Of a stretch of DNA of 64,000 nucleotides, positions 46,063 through 59,176 are shown one piece after another. The number at the start of each line of letters is the position of its first letter. The stretch's first letter is position 1. This DNA is from Molanna angustata (taxonomy: Eukaryota > Arthropoda > Insecta > Trichoptera > Molannidae): NCBI GenBank assembly GCA_963576475.1, contig OY754972.1:30241107-30305106 (forward strand), given 5' to 3'. The position numbers and the translations under genes were made by a program. The notes beneath the pieces are model-generated. The model did not search any database, was not told where the DNA came from, and was given only the letters and a program-made list of their open reading frames with translations.

Positions 46063-46445
46063 TAGTATTATTTTGTAAGTTGTACACCTATATTTTTCAA
46101 TATGTACAAAGCTTGTATCAATTACGTACATATCAGAAAATTTATAAAATTCAATGTCTATGCCTAATTGACTCTTCACATGTTGTAAATGCAAAAAATC
46201 TCTTTAAAGTTCTTTATAGTTGAAAAATATTTAAAATATACTAATATTTAATTAAAGCAAATATAATCCGGATCAATTCATAGCCAATTAATAAAAAATA
46301 TTTTTCCACTTCTTTGACATTGATTTATATTTACCTATTCAGTGTTCTTTGATTTGATACTTGGGGTTGTTAAATAGTTTTCTACAGTTGTAAGTATGTA
46401 TACTACTTATATTGTGTATTTCTTGCTCTATCAAATTTTAAGTTA
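46063..46445. other. Intergenic, no gene seen
   Basis: AT-rich, no supported feature. Confidence 0.4.
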
Positions 46446-47031
46446 TCTATACATATATAAAAATGGACGTAGGTACGTATATTTGTTTGTTTGTATGTCC
46501 GCGATGAACTCCTAAACCAACCATCCGATTGCGATGAAACTTTGGGAATTTGTTCAGCTCATTCAGGAAAAGGTTTAGGTATGCATTATAATTTATTTAT
46601 TTATTTATTCGATATCTCACTAAAAAAAATTTGGAAAAAAAGTTTTGTACCGAAGTGAAACTTAGTGGGTTTGTCAGCGCGCACAAGAGAAGTTTTATGA
46701 ATTAAATTTATTTATTTATTTAACATTAACACAAGAATTTAAAAAAAATATCTATTTGGGATTGTTATTTAATATTAGGGATTCCATTAGCGCATATAAA
46801 AAAGCGTATTTGAAGTTAAATTTAATTATTTAACTGCTCGTCGAAAAGTTATTGAAAAATGATTATGGTCGAAAGGGACTGTAGGGATGGATGGAAAAAA
46901 TACGGAAATATAATTAGCGAATCTAGATAAGAATGTTAAATAATAAAAAGGAAACATAATGATAAACCATTTTTATATATTTGGAAGTAAATAATTAAAC
47001 AGGCAAGACAACGTTTGCCGGGTCTTACTAG
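46446..47031 (+). mobile_element. Non-autonomous Helitron, second family
   Basis: Starts A|TCTATACATATATAAAAATG and ends TTTGCCGGGTCTTACTAG|T, that is, TC...CTAG inserted between A and T. The 3' end has a GC-rich stem. Inside is the well-known insect phrase around GATGAACTCCTAAACCAACC, CGATTGCGATGAAACTTTGG and TTTGTTCAGCTCATTC. 586 bp, non-coding. Confidence 0.88.
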
Positions 47032-47336
47032 TTATATATAAGTTTATATGATGTAGTACCTACCTATATTTTACTTATATTGTGTATTTCTTACTTAATT
47101 AAATTTTAGGTTATATATAAGTCTATATATGACGTAGTACCTGTATTTTATTATCTGTTACATTATTTTAGATAATATATTAAAAATGAAATCGTAAAAT
47201 TATGACATGTATTCAAATATGTATTAGAATTGTACCTTTTTTGTTATTGATTGGATTATGTATTATATGTATAAGTTAATTTTCTTTATATTTATTACTT
47301 CTTTACAAAAAGCATAATAACTATACTCCAGTTCTC
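47032..47336. other. Intergenic, no gene seen
   Basis: AT-rich with two diverged copies of a TTATATATAAGT(T/C)TATAT phrase (47033, 47112). Confidence 0.4.
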
Positions 47337-48062
47337 CTAAGAGCGACAAACTAAGAACCGTTTTTAGACCCCCTTTGAACAGGTACCGCCCACCGCAATA
47401 AACGGTCGACTTATCACAGGTATAAGTTAAGTCAGTCAACATCCCCAGTGTAGTTATTAATAGTGTATTAGCAACATGGAAAATATTACCCCCAGTTCGA
47501 TACTTTCGCCAGTTATGAGAAATAAAAATGGACAGGTAAAATATCCAACTTTATATATTTATTTTTGTATTTTTTTTTTCTTTCAGAAAATATTTTAATA
47601 GCATTAAAAATAAATCAAGTTCTTTACTTTGTTTCTTGTTATTATTTACTTACACATAATAATTTCATGGCATTCAAAATTAATTCAATTACTTTACTTA
47701 TTTATGTCATTATTTGTTTTTATAAAGGTACCTAATATTTATATAAATTAGAATGAAATCAAGTTTTTTCGTACTATCCAATTCACCCTACAAAGAGTGC
47801 TTTGTGCCAATTTAATACTGTTTATAAGGAGAGTTATTGTCTTTATTGTTTATTGAAAGTTATTGTCTCTATCTTTATTGTAATCAAGTTATTGTTTTTA
47901 TTGTTTAAAAATAATATTACTTCACAATATTGATGTGGGTATTTTTTTACCCCATTTATTTACGCCGTTGCTTGAAAGTTGAATAGAGATGGTTGTAAAA
48001 CGGGGATAAGTACGTCTAATGGGCGGTGACATGCGCAAATGCCTGGTCATTCTTAGGAGAAA
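47337..48062. mobile_element. Possible DNA transposon remnant with a transposase-like first exon
   Basis: The ends TTCTCCTAAGAGCGAC and (reverse) TTCTCCTAAGAATGAC form imperfect inverted repeats. Subterminal ACCGCCCA and CTTATC motifs occur at both sides. At 47476 an ATG opens a 20-codon frame (MENITPSSILSPVMRNKNGQ) ending exactly at a splice donor CAG|GTAAAA, as a first exon would. The rest of any gene is missing. Target duplication not identified. Confidence 0.4.
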
Positions 48063-49336
48063 TAGAGAAATATTTCAAAATAACGCATTGGAAAAATGCG
48101 TCTATAAAAATAAATAAATGCCATGTAGATGCGTTACTAAAATAATGATTGACCTACCAAAGAATGATCTGTTTTCATTGCGTATACATATGTAGGTTTA
48201 CTTGATTTTTTTTAAGGAAACTCACCCTATAAGTAACCTGATTTGTGCCATGACAAAACGAGTGTACTATGAGAATATCTTTTAAAGAATTATTTTCATT
48301 TAAATTAAGGAATTTTGATATGTTTGAGTAAACTTTAGATAAATTTAGGGAGAAAAGATGCGTCATATTAACAGGCAGAGGAAAACGCAGCTTGGAATAA
48401 AGTCGAATCTATCGTGTATTGGACACTCTATGTTAACTTAATTATTTATGATAAAATTACTTTCGCTCGTCTGGTATTGCCATGTCTATAACGTCACAGC
48501 GTATCGAGATTAACGCACAATATCCACTATAATGTTATACTGTACGTTCTGCGGGAAAACACAAAATTGACATGTGTAATAATCGTACGCAAAGGCTACA
48601 AACGCCATTGGATTGTATTCACACAGAACAAGTTCATGAATAGACAGGTATATCTATCTACCTACATGCAATTTGTCGAATGTCGAAGAAATCGACACCG
48701 ATATTGTTGAATTTTAAATCATTATACTTTGTTGCTGCTTAAATATAGGTATAGGTATGCGTTAAATGTAAATTGATTTTCCTATACCATTTTAAATTAG
48801 ATTGTTCCATTATTTTTATTTGGTAAAACAAAAATTTTTAAACTATACAAATACTACCATGACAGTCTCCACGACTATAACTTAAAGAAGGTACATACCA
48901 AAGGCCGTTATATACTTATTAAAAATATGATAAATACACAACTAAAACTGATTGAGTTCTATTAAGTAATTTTAAATATGGCGCTTGTAAAACCATTTTT
49001 GAGATTTTTTGCAATTAGATTGGTACCTAACTAAGGTTTTTACCAAGTAATTTTACTTAGTAACTTTAGGTCAACTTTATGAAATAAATATAATATATAC
49101 ATATGTGTTTCAAAAATTATGTCCCATCCAACCCTTACGTAAAAAATAGAATATGAAGATTAAATAAATCCATAAAATACATTGAAGAATCTATTATTTG
49201 TATTAGATTTTTATTGAATTTGATCATCTATATATCTTCGTTTTTACTACATAAAAGGTAACTTAAAATAAAAAATAAAAGGTAACGTATATTATTAATG
49301 AAGGTTTTATTCCATCAACTGAGTTTCTTGGTCAAT
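48063..49336. other. Intergenic, no gene seen
   Basis: AT-rich. The less AT-rich part 48460-48640 (AACGTCACAGCGTATCGAG) could be regulatory, but nothing specific is supported. Confidence 0.4.
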
Positions 49337-49337
49337 T

Positions 49338-51412
49338 TAACCCATTTTTCGCCGCTCCTCGAAAAACCGTCATATATGTTTGAAAATCAAAAAACTAGTC
49401 TAAAATACTTTGATTTAGATAAATTTGAAAAAAAAAATGATCAAAAAAAATTAGTTTTTGAAATATGAGGTGGTGCGCTACCGCACCGTCAGCGGAAAGG
49501 GGTGCTACCAACTAATTCAAGCTAAATACAATGTGATTTTTAAAAATACAGCATTTCTTGAAATAAAAACATTATTTTATGTACAATTTTATACATTATA
49601 TTTAGAAGTTAATATTGAAAATAAATTTAACTTAAAAATACATTATTTATTACAAATATGTACAAAATTATAAGCATATGGTTGATATATACATATTTAT
49701 TATTTATTAAATGTACACGAAATAAAATATCGAATAACCATATGCATTCATAAATTATGAATATATTTTAAAATATTGTCCAATTTTATTAATTCACTTA
49801 TTAATTTTTGATATGATATGATTCAGAACATCCACGGTGTAAAAATAAATACATTACATGCACGACAAGAAAAAATAGTATGTGATTTGCAAGCCCGGCA
49901 TCGTCTCCGAAAATCTGTTTTTTTTAAGTGATTGTCTATTTCTTTAACTATGGTTAAAGATAATCGACTTGGTCGACCTGTCGAGTTATTAGATGTATTT
50001 GAAGACTCATTAGATTTATAGTAACTGTTCTCTTAAAATTTAGAAGTGGCAATTTTTGCTCTGGATGTATAATCTGATAGAGGCGTCAAGCATTACATAA
50101 AGCAACATCACAATAATTCGAAAATATGCTCCATCACCATTTTATACCTACCTCTATTTTTTATTAGATAATTCGATATAAAATTGTCTATCTAATTAGC
50201 TAGGTCCACACCTCCCATAAACTTGTAAGTTATGAATAACTTTTACCGTTGTACCTGTTACCGGGGTTACGGGAATTTTTCTCTCGCGAATATCTCGTTA
50301 TATTTTGAGTTGGTTCGATTAGATCAAAATTCGTTGTGACTGGACAACTGCACTGTCTTTCCATCTTACGACTATTATACATGATTTGCTGGGTTTTTTA
50401 AGATTTCATAAAATGATGTCATTACCCTACCACCTAAACCTAAATTATAGCTATCGTTAACATTTCCCGAAGATTTTCCGGCATAAATATCGCTGGCAAA
50501 TATTTATCCATCATAGGACGCAAATGTCCATCCTTTTAATCCAAACATTATTGGTTTTATACAGTTTTATATAATATTTCATTTTGGAACTGTGCATTCC
50601 GCGATATGGTATCATTTGCTCGTCAATTGACAATGCAAGAGCAAATATCTCAAACTGCTGAAAAATTTTATTCAGTAATGATACAAATGAGCGTAATTTA
50701 TATAGTTTATCACTCTGATCAATATGAGAATTATTGAGAATTAGCAGTATGCGTTTCGAGAGTACCAACAGTTTCTTGAAATTTATGGCCTTGAAAATTT
50801 TCTTCCAAATTATTTTCGTCGATATCCTCTTCATCCGTCAGTTCTGAAGCCTCTGGTGGCAAGATGACCACCTGTGGTTCATCATCCGGATCATTGTCGC
50901 TATCCAAATGTTCATTTATATATTCAGCAGCTTTTTTAGCGGTTAAAAAAACCTCTTTGAGCCATTCTGCAACAAATACAAAAATCGCATATAAATGACA
51001 AATTCGTTATCTCATAGTACGCCTTTACGCTGACGGTTCGTTAGCGCACCATTGGTATAGTTTTATATAAAAATCACATATATAATTCAGTTTTTGATTT
51101 TTTATGTAAAATATTGATGAAAAGATACATTTTATTCTAAAATTAAAATGGTAAATTGGTATTTAAATCATCATACATAGAATATAAAAATATTTGAAAA
51201 TATGCTTACCTGATATTAGAAATACGCCAGACTTCAACTACAGCTGTATGACAAATGACAAGAGGTATCCTAAATATTTGTGTATGTAAAAAAAGTTTGT
51301 AGTTTACCTGAATATAATCCTTAGAATAACTGTTTCTATTAAATAATAGATTCTGATGAACGTCTCTTAAATGACTGGTGCGGTAGCGCACCGTCAGCGA
51401 AAAATGGGTTAA
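49338..51412 (-). mobile_element. Decayed piggyBac-like transposon
   Basis: Bounded by TTAACCCATTTTTCGC at the left and its reverse complement GCGAAAAATGGGTTAA at the right: TTAA duplication with CCC ends, the signature of piggyBac. Near each end a GGTGCGCTACCGCACCGTCAGC / GCGGTAGCGCACCGTCAGCG motif forms the subterminal repeats. Internally, the minus strand encodes transposase pieces. About 2.07 kb. Confidence 0.9.
49850..50930 (-). pseudogene. piggyBac-like transposase remnant
   Basis: Reading the minus strand from about 50930: an acidic N-terminal region (LDSDNDPDDEP, ASELTDEEDIDENNLEE), then, in a second frame, HIDQSDKLYKLRSFVSLLNK and QQFEIFALALSIDEQMIPYR with a GMHSSKMKYYIK sequence. 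The SIDEQM box holds one of the catalytic Asp residues of piggyBac transposases. Near 49900 a Cys-rich tail (RCRACKSHTIFSCRACNVF) fits the C-terminal zinc finger. Frameshifts and a deletion of most of the central domain show that it is inactive. Confidence 0.85.
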
Positions 51413-51495
51413 TAAGGTGAAAACTTATCGCGTTATTTTGACTGCATAATAAAAGTTATTGATAAGGCACATATAATATAATATTATGTACATTA

Positions 51496-51970
51496 AGGGG
51501 ACATATAAAGCTAAACACCCCAATTTCAAATCAAATTCCTCAAATATGTTAAACAGAATGTTTCTAGAAAAAATAGTATAAGTGTATTCAACATTTCTCT
51601 AGTGAATGTTCGTCACACAATTTTAAAATTCAGCCTAAATTCCCCTAAAAGATATATTAAAAATATCCTTTTTTTACAGCATTTTTATTAAATTACTCCA
51701 AAACTATGTGTCGTAGAGAGATAAATCATATATGCTAAAAGAATGCGTAAAATCAAAGTGAATGACCGATAAAGTTTTTTCATTTAAACTAAGGTTTGTT
51801 TGTAAAATGCAAAAAAAATTACAAATTTTGGGTTTCCGATAATTTAAATCACGTATAAACCTTTTTTAACGCACGCGGTAGTTACCCTTACTAATGCGTA
51901 AATTCATAGTGCATTAGGCGGTTTTAATATATCTTTTTTTCAGTCACTAGATTAAGCGTTATATGTCCTC
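51496..51970. mobile_element. 475-bp MITE
   Basis: Terminal repeats GGGGACATATAAAGCT and (reverse) GAGGACATATAACGCT. A fragment of one end lies at 15834-15945. Target duplication unclear. Non-coding. Confidence 0.65.
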
Positions 51971-52365
51971 TTATCAGTATTTCGCGGTCTCATGCCCCAC
52001 TCCATAGGGAACGTAGGTATTATTAGAACTAGTAGCTCTTTTCATCCCCGAAGCGGCTGCTCGTCGGACAAAACAAGAAACTACCCACCATCATATCACG
52101 CATTGACATTACTTGCGGGTCAATCTCTATACAGTCAAGCTATCTTTATTTTTGTCTGCCTTCCTTCTTCCATTTGATCTGTTACCAAACAGTTTCTAAA
52201 ACGTTGCCTGTTCATTCAAAGTTTCCACGTCTCCCAAACAACGGAGACGGTATGGTTTTGGTGAACCGATCAACTACATCAATAATTTAAGACAATATAG
52301 GAATAGTTCTGGTAGCGTCTCACGGCATAACTTCATGGATTTGCCTGGAGTTTTATGTCGTCGTG
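51971..52365. other. Intergenic, no gene seen
   Basis: A more balanced stretch at 52000-52290 (CCCCGAAGCGGCTGCTCGTCG) without recognisable coding content. Confidence 0.4.
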
Positions 52366-53274
52366 TCATGAGATCCTGTCGATGGCTATAGTATCTATAA
52401 TTGAAGAATACGTACAAAACTTAAACTTAAAAATATTTTGTTTTCTATATAAAACATTAAGGTATGTATTTCAGGATAGGATCGTATGGAAATCGGTCTA
52501 TTTTTCTTACCCAGAATATGAAAACATGATGGTGGTATGTATATATGTTTCAAACTATCGAGTCCCCGTAGATATTGTGTAATGTATACTGCCTTACCAA
52601 TTGTATGAAACATTAAATTAAAAAAGTTTGAGATGTACCACTACAATTTTCATATTTTTTAAAGAAAATTAAATTATCTAGCTGGGGTGTTTCTACTTTT
52701 TTCGATTTTTTAAAACTTTGGAAATATAGGCAGTAAAACACATAATTTATCATAAAAAAATGTTTTTCTTATTAAAAAATGTTTGAGAAACTCTGGATTT
52801 TTTTGAAAAAACAATTTGGGATTTTGTATTTTTCTATATTCATACCAATTTTCAGGGTTCTGGCTTATATTGTTTTTGAGATATATGGAAAAATATAGTA
52901 AAATTTCAAAAGTTGATAACCTCTAACTGAAACAAAAATTCAAATTTCTGAGTATAAAAGTTTTGTAGGCCTATAACTATATGTATATTGTGAAATTTTG
53001 GGATTTGAAAATTGAGCGGATGAAAAGTTATAAGGGGGGGGGGGGACACTCAGAAACACAGACACACACATACAGTCACACAAAATGTTCTACATCAAAT
53101 TCTGAATTCATCCATGTATATATAGAACATATATGTTACGAAGCCTCTAAGTTGGTGTTTTTGGCATGCAAAAAGTAGGTAACATTCAAAAACTTCCTTC
53201 ATACACGCGTCTTGGCTTTAAACTGCCGATTCCTTCAAGAGAATTACATTCTCTTGATCGAATCGACAGTTGGA
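52366..53274 (-). mobile_element. Helitron family A, diverged copy
   Basis: The minus strand starts TCCAACTGTCGATTCGATC (53274) and runs to GATCTCATGACAC near 52366, lacking a clean CTAG. A reduced CA tract is at 53046-53082, next to a run of ten G. Confidence 0.78.
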
Positions 53275-55600
53275 TGACATCAAGTATTCCACGGAAAGAA
53301 ATCTACGGAGTTGAGAGACAGACAAATTTTAGTCTAGTGAATCATACAAGCGAATCTTGTTTAGATTTTTTTGATAACCAAATGATCGTATTGGTGTTAA
53401 CGAAGGTCAACGATTGACCAACGCTGTTTTGCAACAGAAAATAATGATAATAAATATTGGAAGTGGTATAAAGTAATAATGAAACGATCGCACGCGTCAC
53501 GAAAGAATATCAGGTTAGATACGCATTCTGCTTATGTTTGTGACGTAGAAGTACATTTCAACTTCAATATGGTGGGAAATGCTCTGACGACAAAGCCGTT
53601 ATCAACGTATATGTTACAATTGATTGTATCTAAATTCCTGTTAAGAGATATTTAATTGATACATTTTGATGTGTTTAGTAACAGAGAATAACTATATTAA
53701 GATGCATTAATATTTTAGAGGGAGATTCGTCAACTTCAAAATACCTTAGGTATATTTAAGTATACCAAATTTAGGTACCAAAACCAAGAATTTTTTTTAA
53801 GAATCATGTTCAAGCTCTGATTTGGAAATGTGTATTTGAAAAGAATCAATCAATATATTTTTTTTATTTAGAAACATGAATTTACGAAAATATTAATTGG
53901 TATATAATCGAAGAATCGTCCCTAACGTTGCATAAAACGAATATAACGATTTTGATCGGGGTGCCTAGAAGCTTATCGTTTATATGAGCTTCTCAGTTAT
54001 AAACATCCATCGAATTATCTATTTGCGTTTAATATATTATAAATAAATAGGTGTAGACACTGAAATAGATTTATGAATCACACATTACGTATGTAGAGGA
54101 ATTTCTTCAGTTCCGGATTAGTTGTAAACCACAATAAAATAACCATTTTTTAAAGAAATTAAAACTACTCTTAATTGTTATTGTGTCATATCCGTAATGG
54201 AACATTAATGTTAGTATTATAAAATTTGCATTCAATACTGTTTAAAAGTCTACTAGACCAGTCAAAATTCAATTAAAAAATTTCATTTAGGTAATGTTAA
54301 TAATATACCTAATGTTTGTTTTCTTCCTGGAGTTCACTGTCATACTTTGGATTATATAATGAAAATACAAGACTTTTGAGGATATCTTTTTTAAGATTTG
54401 ATTAAATTCCACGTAAAATTGTGTAATGCCCAAATTGAAAATTCAGGAGCAAAATACTAAATTTGTATTATAATAAATAAGAATTTATTTTAAGTAGAAT
54501 TCGGTATACAGTAAATTATCCACTAGTAATTTAAATTTATAAAATATCACTATAAGATGAATTAATTTTGTTCAAATATCACATTAAAATTAATTAATTG
54601 CTAGGACGAAGAAATGTAGCAGTGGTGCCGTAAAAATACAGAATTTCTCTTTCTCGATCTCGATTCGCGGTGAAAAGAGAGGATATTGTCTTGATGATAT
54701 ATTGTTATGGTAAAATATGCTTACATAAAGAAATTTTCACAAAACCGGTATTTACAGTAAGATTTTCGAAATACCTACTGAAACGGATTCAAGATCAATA
54801 GAAATAACTAATATAGTAGACACTGATTCAACACTTGTAATTATTTCTGCAGGCTTTTTCGTTTGACGATGAATCACTTCATCAGACGGACCTTGTACCT
54901 ATACAGTACACATGTTTCTGTATGAAAAATAAAAGTTTGTCCATCAAATAATATATGGTAGCGAATAGGCGCCGAGTCGTTGGATTGGATGATCATTATC
55001 GTTCTCAGCAAAGGGGCGTGTTTGGGAGTTGTCCAATTGAATATATTAAAAGTAGATTAATTATAATTTTGGATTACTAACGATTAATACCTACTTACAA
55101 GAATTCTGATATTAGGTAGGTATGACTGATTTACATTTTTGGTAGTTCCGAAAATTTGGACAGCCAAAAATATATGATATGGGAATGACTTTTTATGCTG
55201 AATTATTAGGATCTTTCTTAGAAAAACTTTTAAATATTTTGAATTGGTTTTAATAATTAGGTACCTGCGTCAAAATGGATTTCCAACATTTTCAAGAAAA
55301 CGCAAGGGATTTTTTTACTTTATTTTACATTATGTCAGCTGACTGATCAGTAGGTACTGTATCAAATAACAAAATGCGACATTTTGACACTCTGCGTTAT
55401 TCTTACATGCAGGTCATGCGTCTTACAAGCTGAACTTTTAAAAGTTAATATACCTTTTTATAACACTGTTCAAATTAAAATGAAACAACATTTATATGTC
55501 ATGAAAAGTTAAGTTTAAAATATAACGTTTAAATAAAACTCAAAAACGCGGCATCCTTCCAACGAGCATATTTCTGATGAAAATTGTGTTATTAAATATG
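53275..55600. other. Intergenic, 2.3 kb, no gene seen
   Basis: AT-rich with no frame longer than about 83 codons and no recognisable domain or repeat. Short balanced parts at 53480-53620 and 54640-54700 are unassigned. Confidence 0.45.
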
Positions 55601-55679
55601 AAACAAGCCCGTGTCCGGACAATTGGCCGTAGCCGATTGGCCGTGGACAATTGGCCGTACGCCCTTTTTACCGTATGGA

Positions 55680-55830
55680 CAATTTATCGTGAGGACAATT
55701 GACCGTGAGGACAGTTGGCCGTGAGGACAATTGGCCGTGGGGCAGTTGGCCGTGAGGACAATTGGCCGTGGGGACAGTTGATCGTACGGACAATTGACCG
55801 TGAGGACAATTGTCCGTATGGACAATTCAC
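55680..55830. repeat. 16-bp minisatellite, left arm
   Basis: About nine variants of GAGGACAATTGGCCGT / GGGGACAGTTGGCCGT, reversed relative to the right arm. Confidence 0.9.
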
Positions 55831-56775
55831 CGTGCGGAAACTATTTTTAGCATCAGAAAATTTTTTCTTTCTTTTTTCGTTTGAGTTAAATAAATTTCGT
55901 GAATAAAAAAATGTTCGTTTATGGCGACGAACCGATTGCCTTATTTTTTATTTCAAGATACTAGGAGAAATCCAATATGGCGACAGTGATTAAAACGAAA
56001 TTTTACAAAATAAGCGGTAATTATGTAGTTCTAATTTGCTACATTTTGAGATATAAGAAGACGTCTGTTTTTAGACTTCTTCTTGTTCTTTTTTTCATTT
56101 TCGAGATGGATATCGATTTATACTAATAAGAAGGTGTAGATTTCGAAACAATTTAAACAGATTTCGTTCGCCTATAGCACAAGCATTTATTTGCTTATTT
56201 TAGGGAACGTAGGAAGATGTATATGTACTTGTTTAACAAGGACATATTCATTTTTTGAAAAGAGAAAAACGAAAAATAAAAAAAAACAAGAAGAAGTTTA
56301 AGAACAGACGTCTTCTTAAATCTCAAAATGTAGCAAATTAAAACTCGATAGACCCAACATAATCATTCACTTTGAAAACTCATCCTTAAATCACGGCCGC
56401 CATATTGGTTTCTCATCATTTCAAAAGAAAACAAAGAAGTTTAAATTGTTTCGAAATCTACACCTTCTTATTAGTATAAATCGATATCCATCTCGAAAAA
56501 TGAGAAAAAGAACAAGAAGAAGTCTAAAAACAGACGTCTTCTTATATCTCAAAATATAGCAAATTAGAACTACATAATTACCGCTTATTTTGTAAAATTT
56601 CGTTTCAATCACTGTCGACATATTGGATTTCTCCTAGTATCTTGAAATAAAAAAATAAGGCAATCGGTTCGTCGCCATAAACGAACATTTTTTTATACAC
56701 GCAATTTATTTAACTCAAACAAAAAAAGAAACAAAAAATTTTTTGATGCTAAAAATAGTTTACGTACGGTGAATT

Positions 56776-57020
56776 GTCCATACGATAAATTGTCCTCACG
56801 GTCAATTGTCCGTACGATCAACTGTCCCCACGACCAATTGTCCTCACGGCCAACTGTCCCCACGGCCAATTGTCCTCACGGCCAACTGTCCCCACGGCCA
56901 ATTGTCCTCACGGCCAACTGTCCCCACGGCCAATTGTCCTCACGGCCAACTGTCCCCACGGCCAATTGTCCTCACGGCCAACTGTCCTCACGGTCAATTG
57001 TCCTCACGATAAATTGTGCA
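56776..57020. repeat. 16-bp minisatellite, right arm
   Basis: About fifteen variants of CGGCCAATTGTCCTCA alternating with CGGCCAACTGTCCCCA. More units than in the left arm, so the arms evolve by array expansion. Confidence 0.93.
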
Positions 57021-57095
57021 TACGGTAAAAAGGGCGTACGGCCAATTGTCCACGGCCAATCGGTTACGGCCAATTGTCCGAGAATCAAACAAGCC

Positions 57096-57894
57096 TGATA
57101 GTGAATGATGTTCTACCACAGATGAGAGGACGCGTGAAAATGCGTGACGAGCATGTAGGTATGTAAAAAAAAACACGTCGAATCAAACCTCCTCTTTTTT
57201 GAAGTCGGACGAGCATGAATTTTTGAAAAACAGACGAACACTGTTGTATAGTTTTGTATGCAATGTACCTACATACATATATTGTGATTTGTTTTATGAG
57301 ATAAGCGCGAAACCCGAATACTTAATTTATTTTATTATAATAGGTATATTATAAATTCACTTTTTCCACTATACTCTCGTTGGCCTATAATAGGCAGCAG
57401 AAATCAATATTTTTATTATTATTATTTCATATCCTCGGGCTTCGTTGTTCTGGTTGTACCTAATCCTCTAAGTTATATTATCACAGACAGGCTTGAAGAT
57501 GTTTCACATCGTCCTTTTAAAGACCAGAAGCACATTTTCGTCTTGTTTACTCAGGACCTAACACTCAGCTCCATATACAAGTAGGTACTGGTTGGCAAAG
57601 TTTTATATAACAGTAAATTTGTGAACTCCAAAATAGCACATTAAGGCGATTTAAAAATAACTCAGCATAATAATAAGTAGGTAATAAACAAATGAAATAA
57701 TCATTCATGGCATAGAAGTACATAAGTAGAAATAGAAGTATTATTTGAGTACTGAAGAATCCCACGATCTATTTTTGACGGAGGAAAAATGTCTAAAATG
57801 CTATGTTATTTTTTTCGTTAAAATGTATAAAGAGACGTAAGTAACACAAAAAAAATATTAATTTCTTCGATAAGATATCGATAAGACCAACCGA
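57096..57894. other. Intergenic, no gene seen
   Basis: AT-rich, no supported feature. The stretch 57470-57590 (CACAGACAGGCTTGAAGATG) resembles decayed LINE tail text but is too degraded to call. Confidence 0.4.
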
Positions 57895-58030
57895 TAAATG
57901 ATGACCGCCGTAGCCGTTTCGATTCTGTGCGGGCGTCCTGTGTTCGATCGAAAATTATTTAAATTCATTTCTCACGCAAATAATGCTTCTCTGGGCTGGT
58001 AACTGATAATTATTTTTTATTAAAAAAAAT
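57895..58030 (+). repeat. tRNA-related SINE, family 3 (fragment)
   Basis: Contains TTTCGATTCTGTGCGGGCGT, then CCTGTGTTCGATCG, like the copies at 14350 and 34998. Confidence 0.5.
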
Positions 58031-58125
58031 CCTACACATATTGTTTCATTTCTCACCCAAATAATGCCTCTCTGGGCTGGTAACTGATAATTATTTTTTA
58101 TTAAAAAAAATCCTACACATATTGT
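57965..58125. repeat. Tandem duplication of about 80 bp
   Basis: The block TTCATTTCTCACGCAAATAA ... CTGGGCTGGTAACTGATAAT ... TCCTACACATATTGTT occurs twice in a row with few differences. Confidence 0.88.
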
Positions 58126-59176
58126 TATCTCCAAATATCATTAAATTTTGTGGCCTAGAAGGGGGCGGTTTGTGCCACACTATTAGTAATACTATGTCTA
58201 TGTAAAGTACCTACTATTAGGTTATCTAATTCGATTGTTTTTACTTTGTGGCTCCATAAGAAAAAGAAGGGGAAGAGGGAGGCGTTGAGAAAGTTTTATT
58301 TCGGGAAATTACACAATACAAAATAAATTAAAACATTATAAAAAATATAAAAATTTTGTATTAAATTATAAACCATTTAATAAATATAGACCTAGACCTA
58401 GACCTACACTAGACCTTGGTCTGTTCTGAGGTGATACTATTTTTTATTAATTTTTGTCATGATGTATGTTGTAATATAAGTGATATGCAAACTGATAGTA
58501 GGTTAGGGTGTTATAGTTATAGTTATATGCAAAGTACCTAATAGTAGGTTAGGGTGTCAATCTGTAAGGGAGACATTAGTTTTTAAATTTCTTACATACA
58601 TTTACAAAAAATATTAATTATAACGGAATTATATTTATTTGTTCTCTAGGGCTGTACCTACGCCTTGTTCTCTAATATTTTTAAGTATTACATTTAATAT
58701 CTGGTTTGCGTACTCATGATCAAACCAACCAATCAATAAATCCAAATTGGTTTTCTGCGCAACCACGTGATTTTTGTAAATGTTCGGCAATAGCTACATA
58801 TATTTGCCCTGTAAAATAATATAACACAAACTAACTACATTTTAATGATATTTACAATGAGTACAAATTGGTAATATATTATCTTTTATTTTGATTTGTT
58901 TCGTAAAAATAGTTTTTTTTATCAATGTACCTATATCTGATTACATGTCGAGACTAAAATGCATTAAATATTTTACTTTAATGACACTTCAGAGTTTTTA
59001 CAGAATAAAACGGTTAATGTTAGTGGAAATACCATGAAAATATAGTGACATTTGGATATTTGGAAGAAGCTACATACAATATATGTAATGAAAACACCTT
59101 AAGTAAAACACAAAAAAGTAGGTATATAAATAGGTATTATAAAGTAGGTATATAAATATTACATACATACATACCA
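58126..59176. other. Intergenic, no gene seen
   Basis: AT-rich. A small CTAGAC repeat near 58388 and a duplicated TAGTAGGTTAGGGTGT phrase (58496, 58540). No gene. Confidence 0.45.

Larger units (their letters stand above)
55601..57095. mobile_element. Foldback transposon with minisatellite inverted repeats
   Basis: 1,477 bp (55610-57086) flanked by AAACAAGCC at 55601-55609 and 57087-57095. The two arms of about 550 bp are inverted repeats. Each starts with a CGGACAATTGGCCGTA-type terminus, then a CCGATTGGCCGTGGAC / GTACGCCCTTTTTACCGTA block, a tandem array, and a shared AT-rich inner part (GGCGACGAACCGATTGCC). The arrays consist of a 16-bp unit CGGCCAATTGTCCTCA / CGGCCAACTGTCCCCA. The centre (56165-56255) carries an older dispersed repeat. 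No transposase is encoded. The layout resembles Drosophila FB elements in design. Confidence 0.9.

Noticed and set aside
56769..57098. Repetitive 109-residue frame rich in NCPHGQLS units, and a similar one at 55592-55825
   Set aside because: Translation of the 16-bp minisatellite of the foldback element; it differs in unit number between arms and has no domain.
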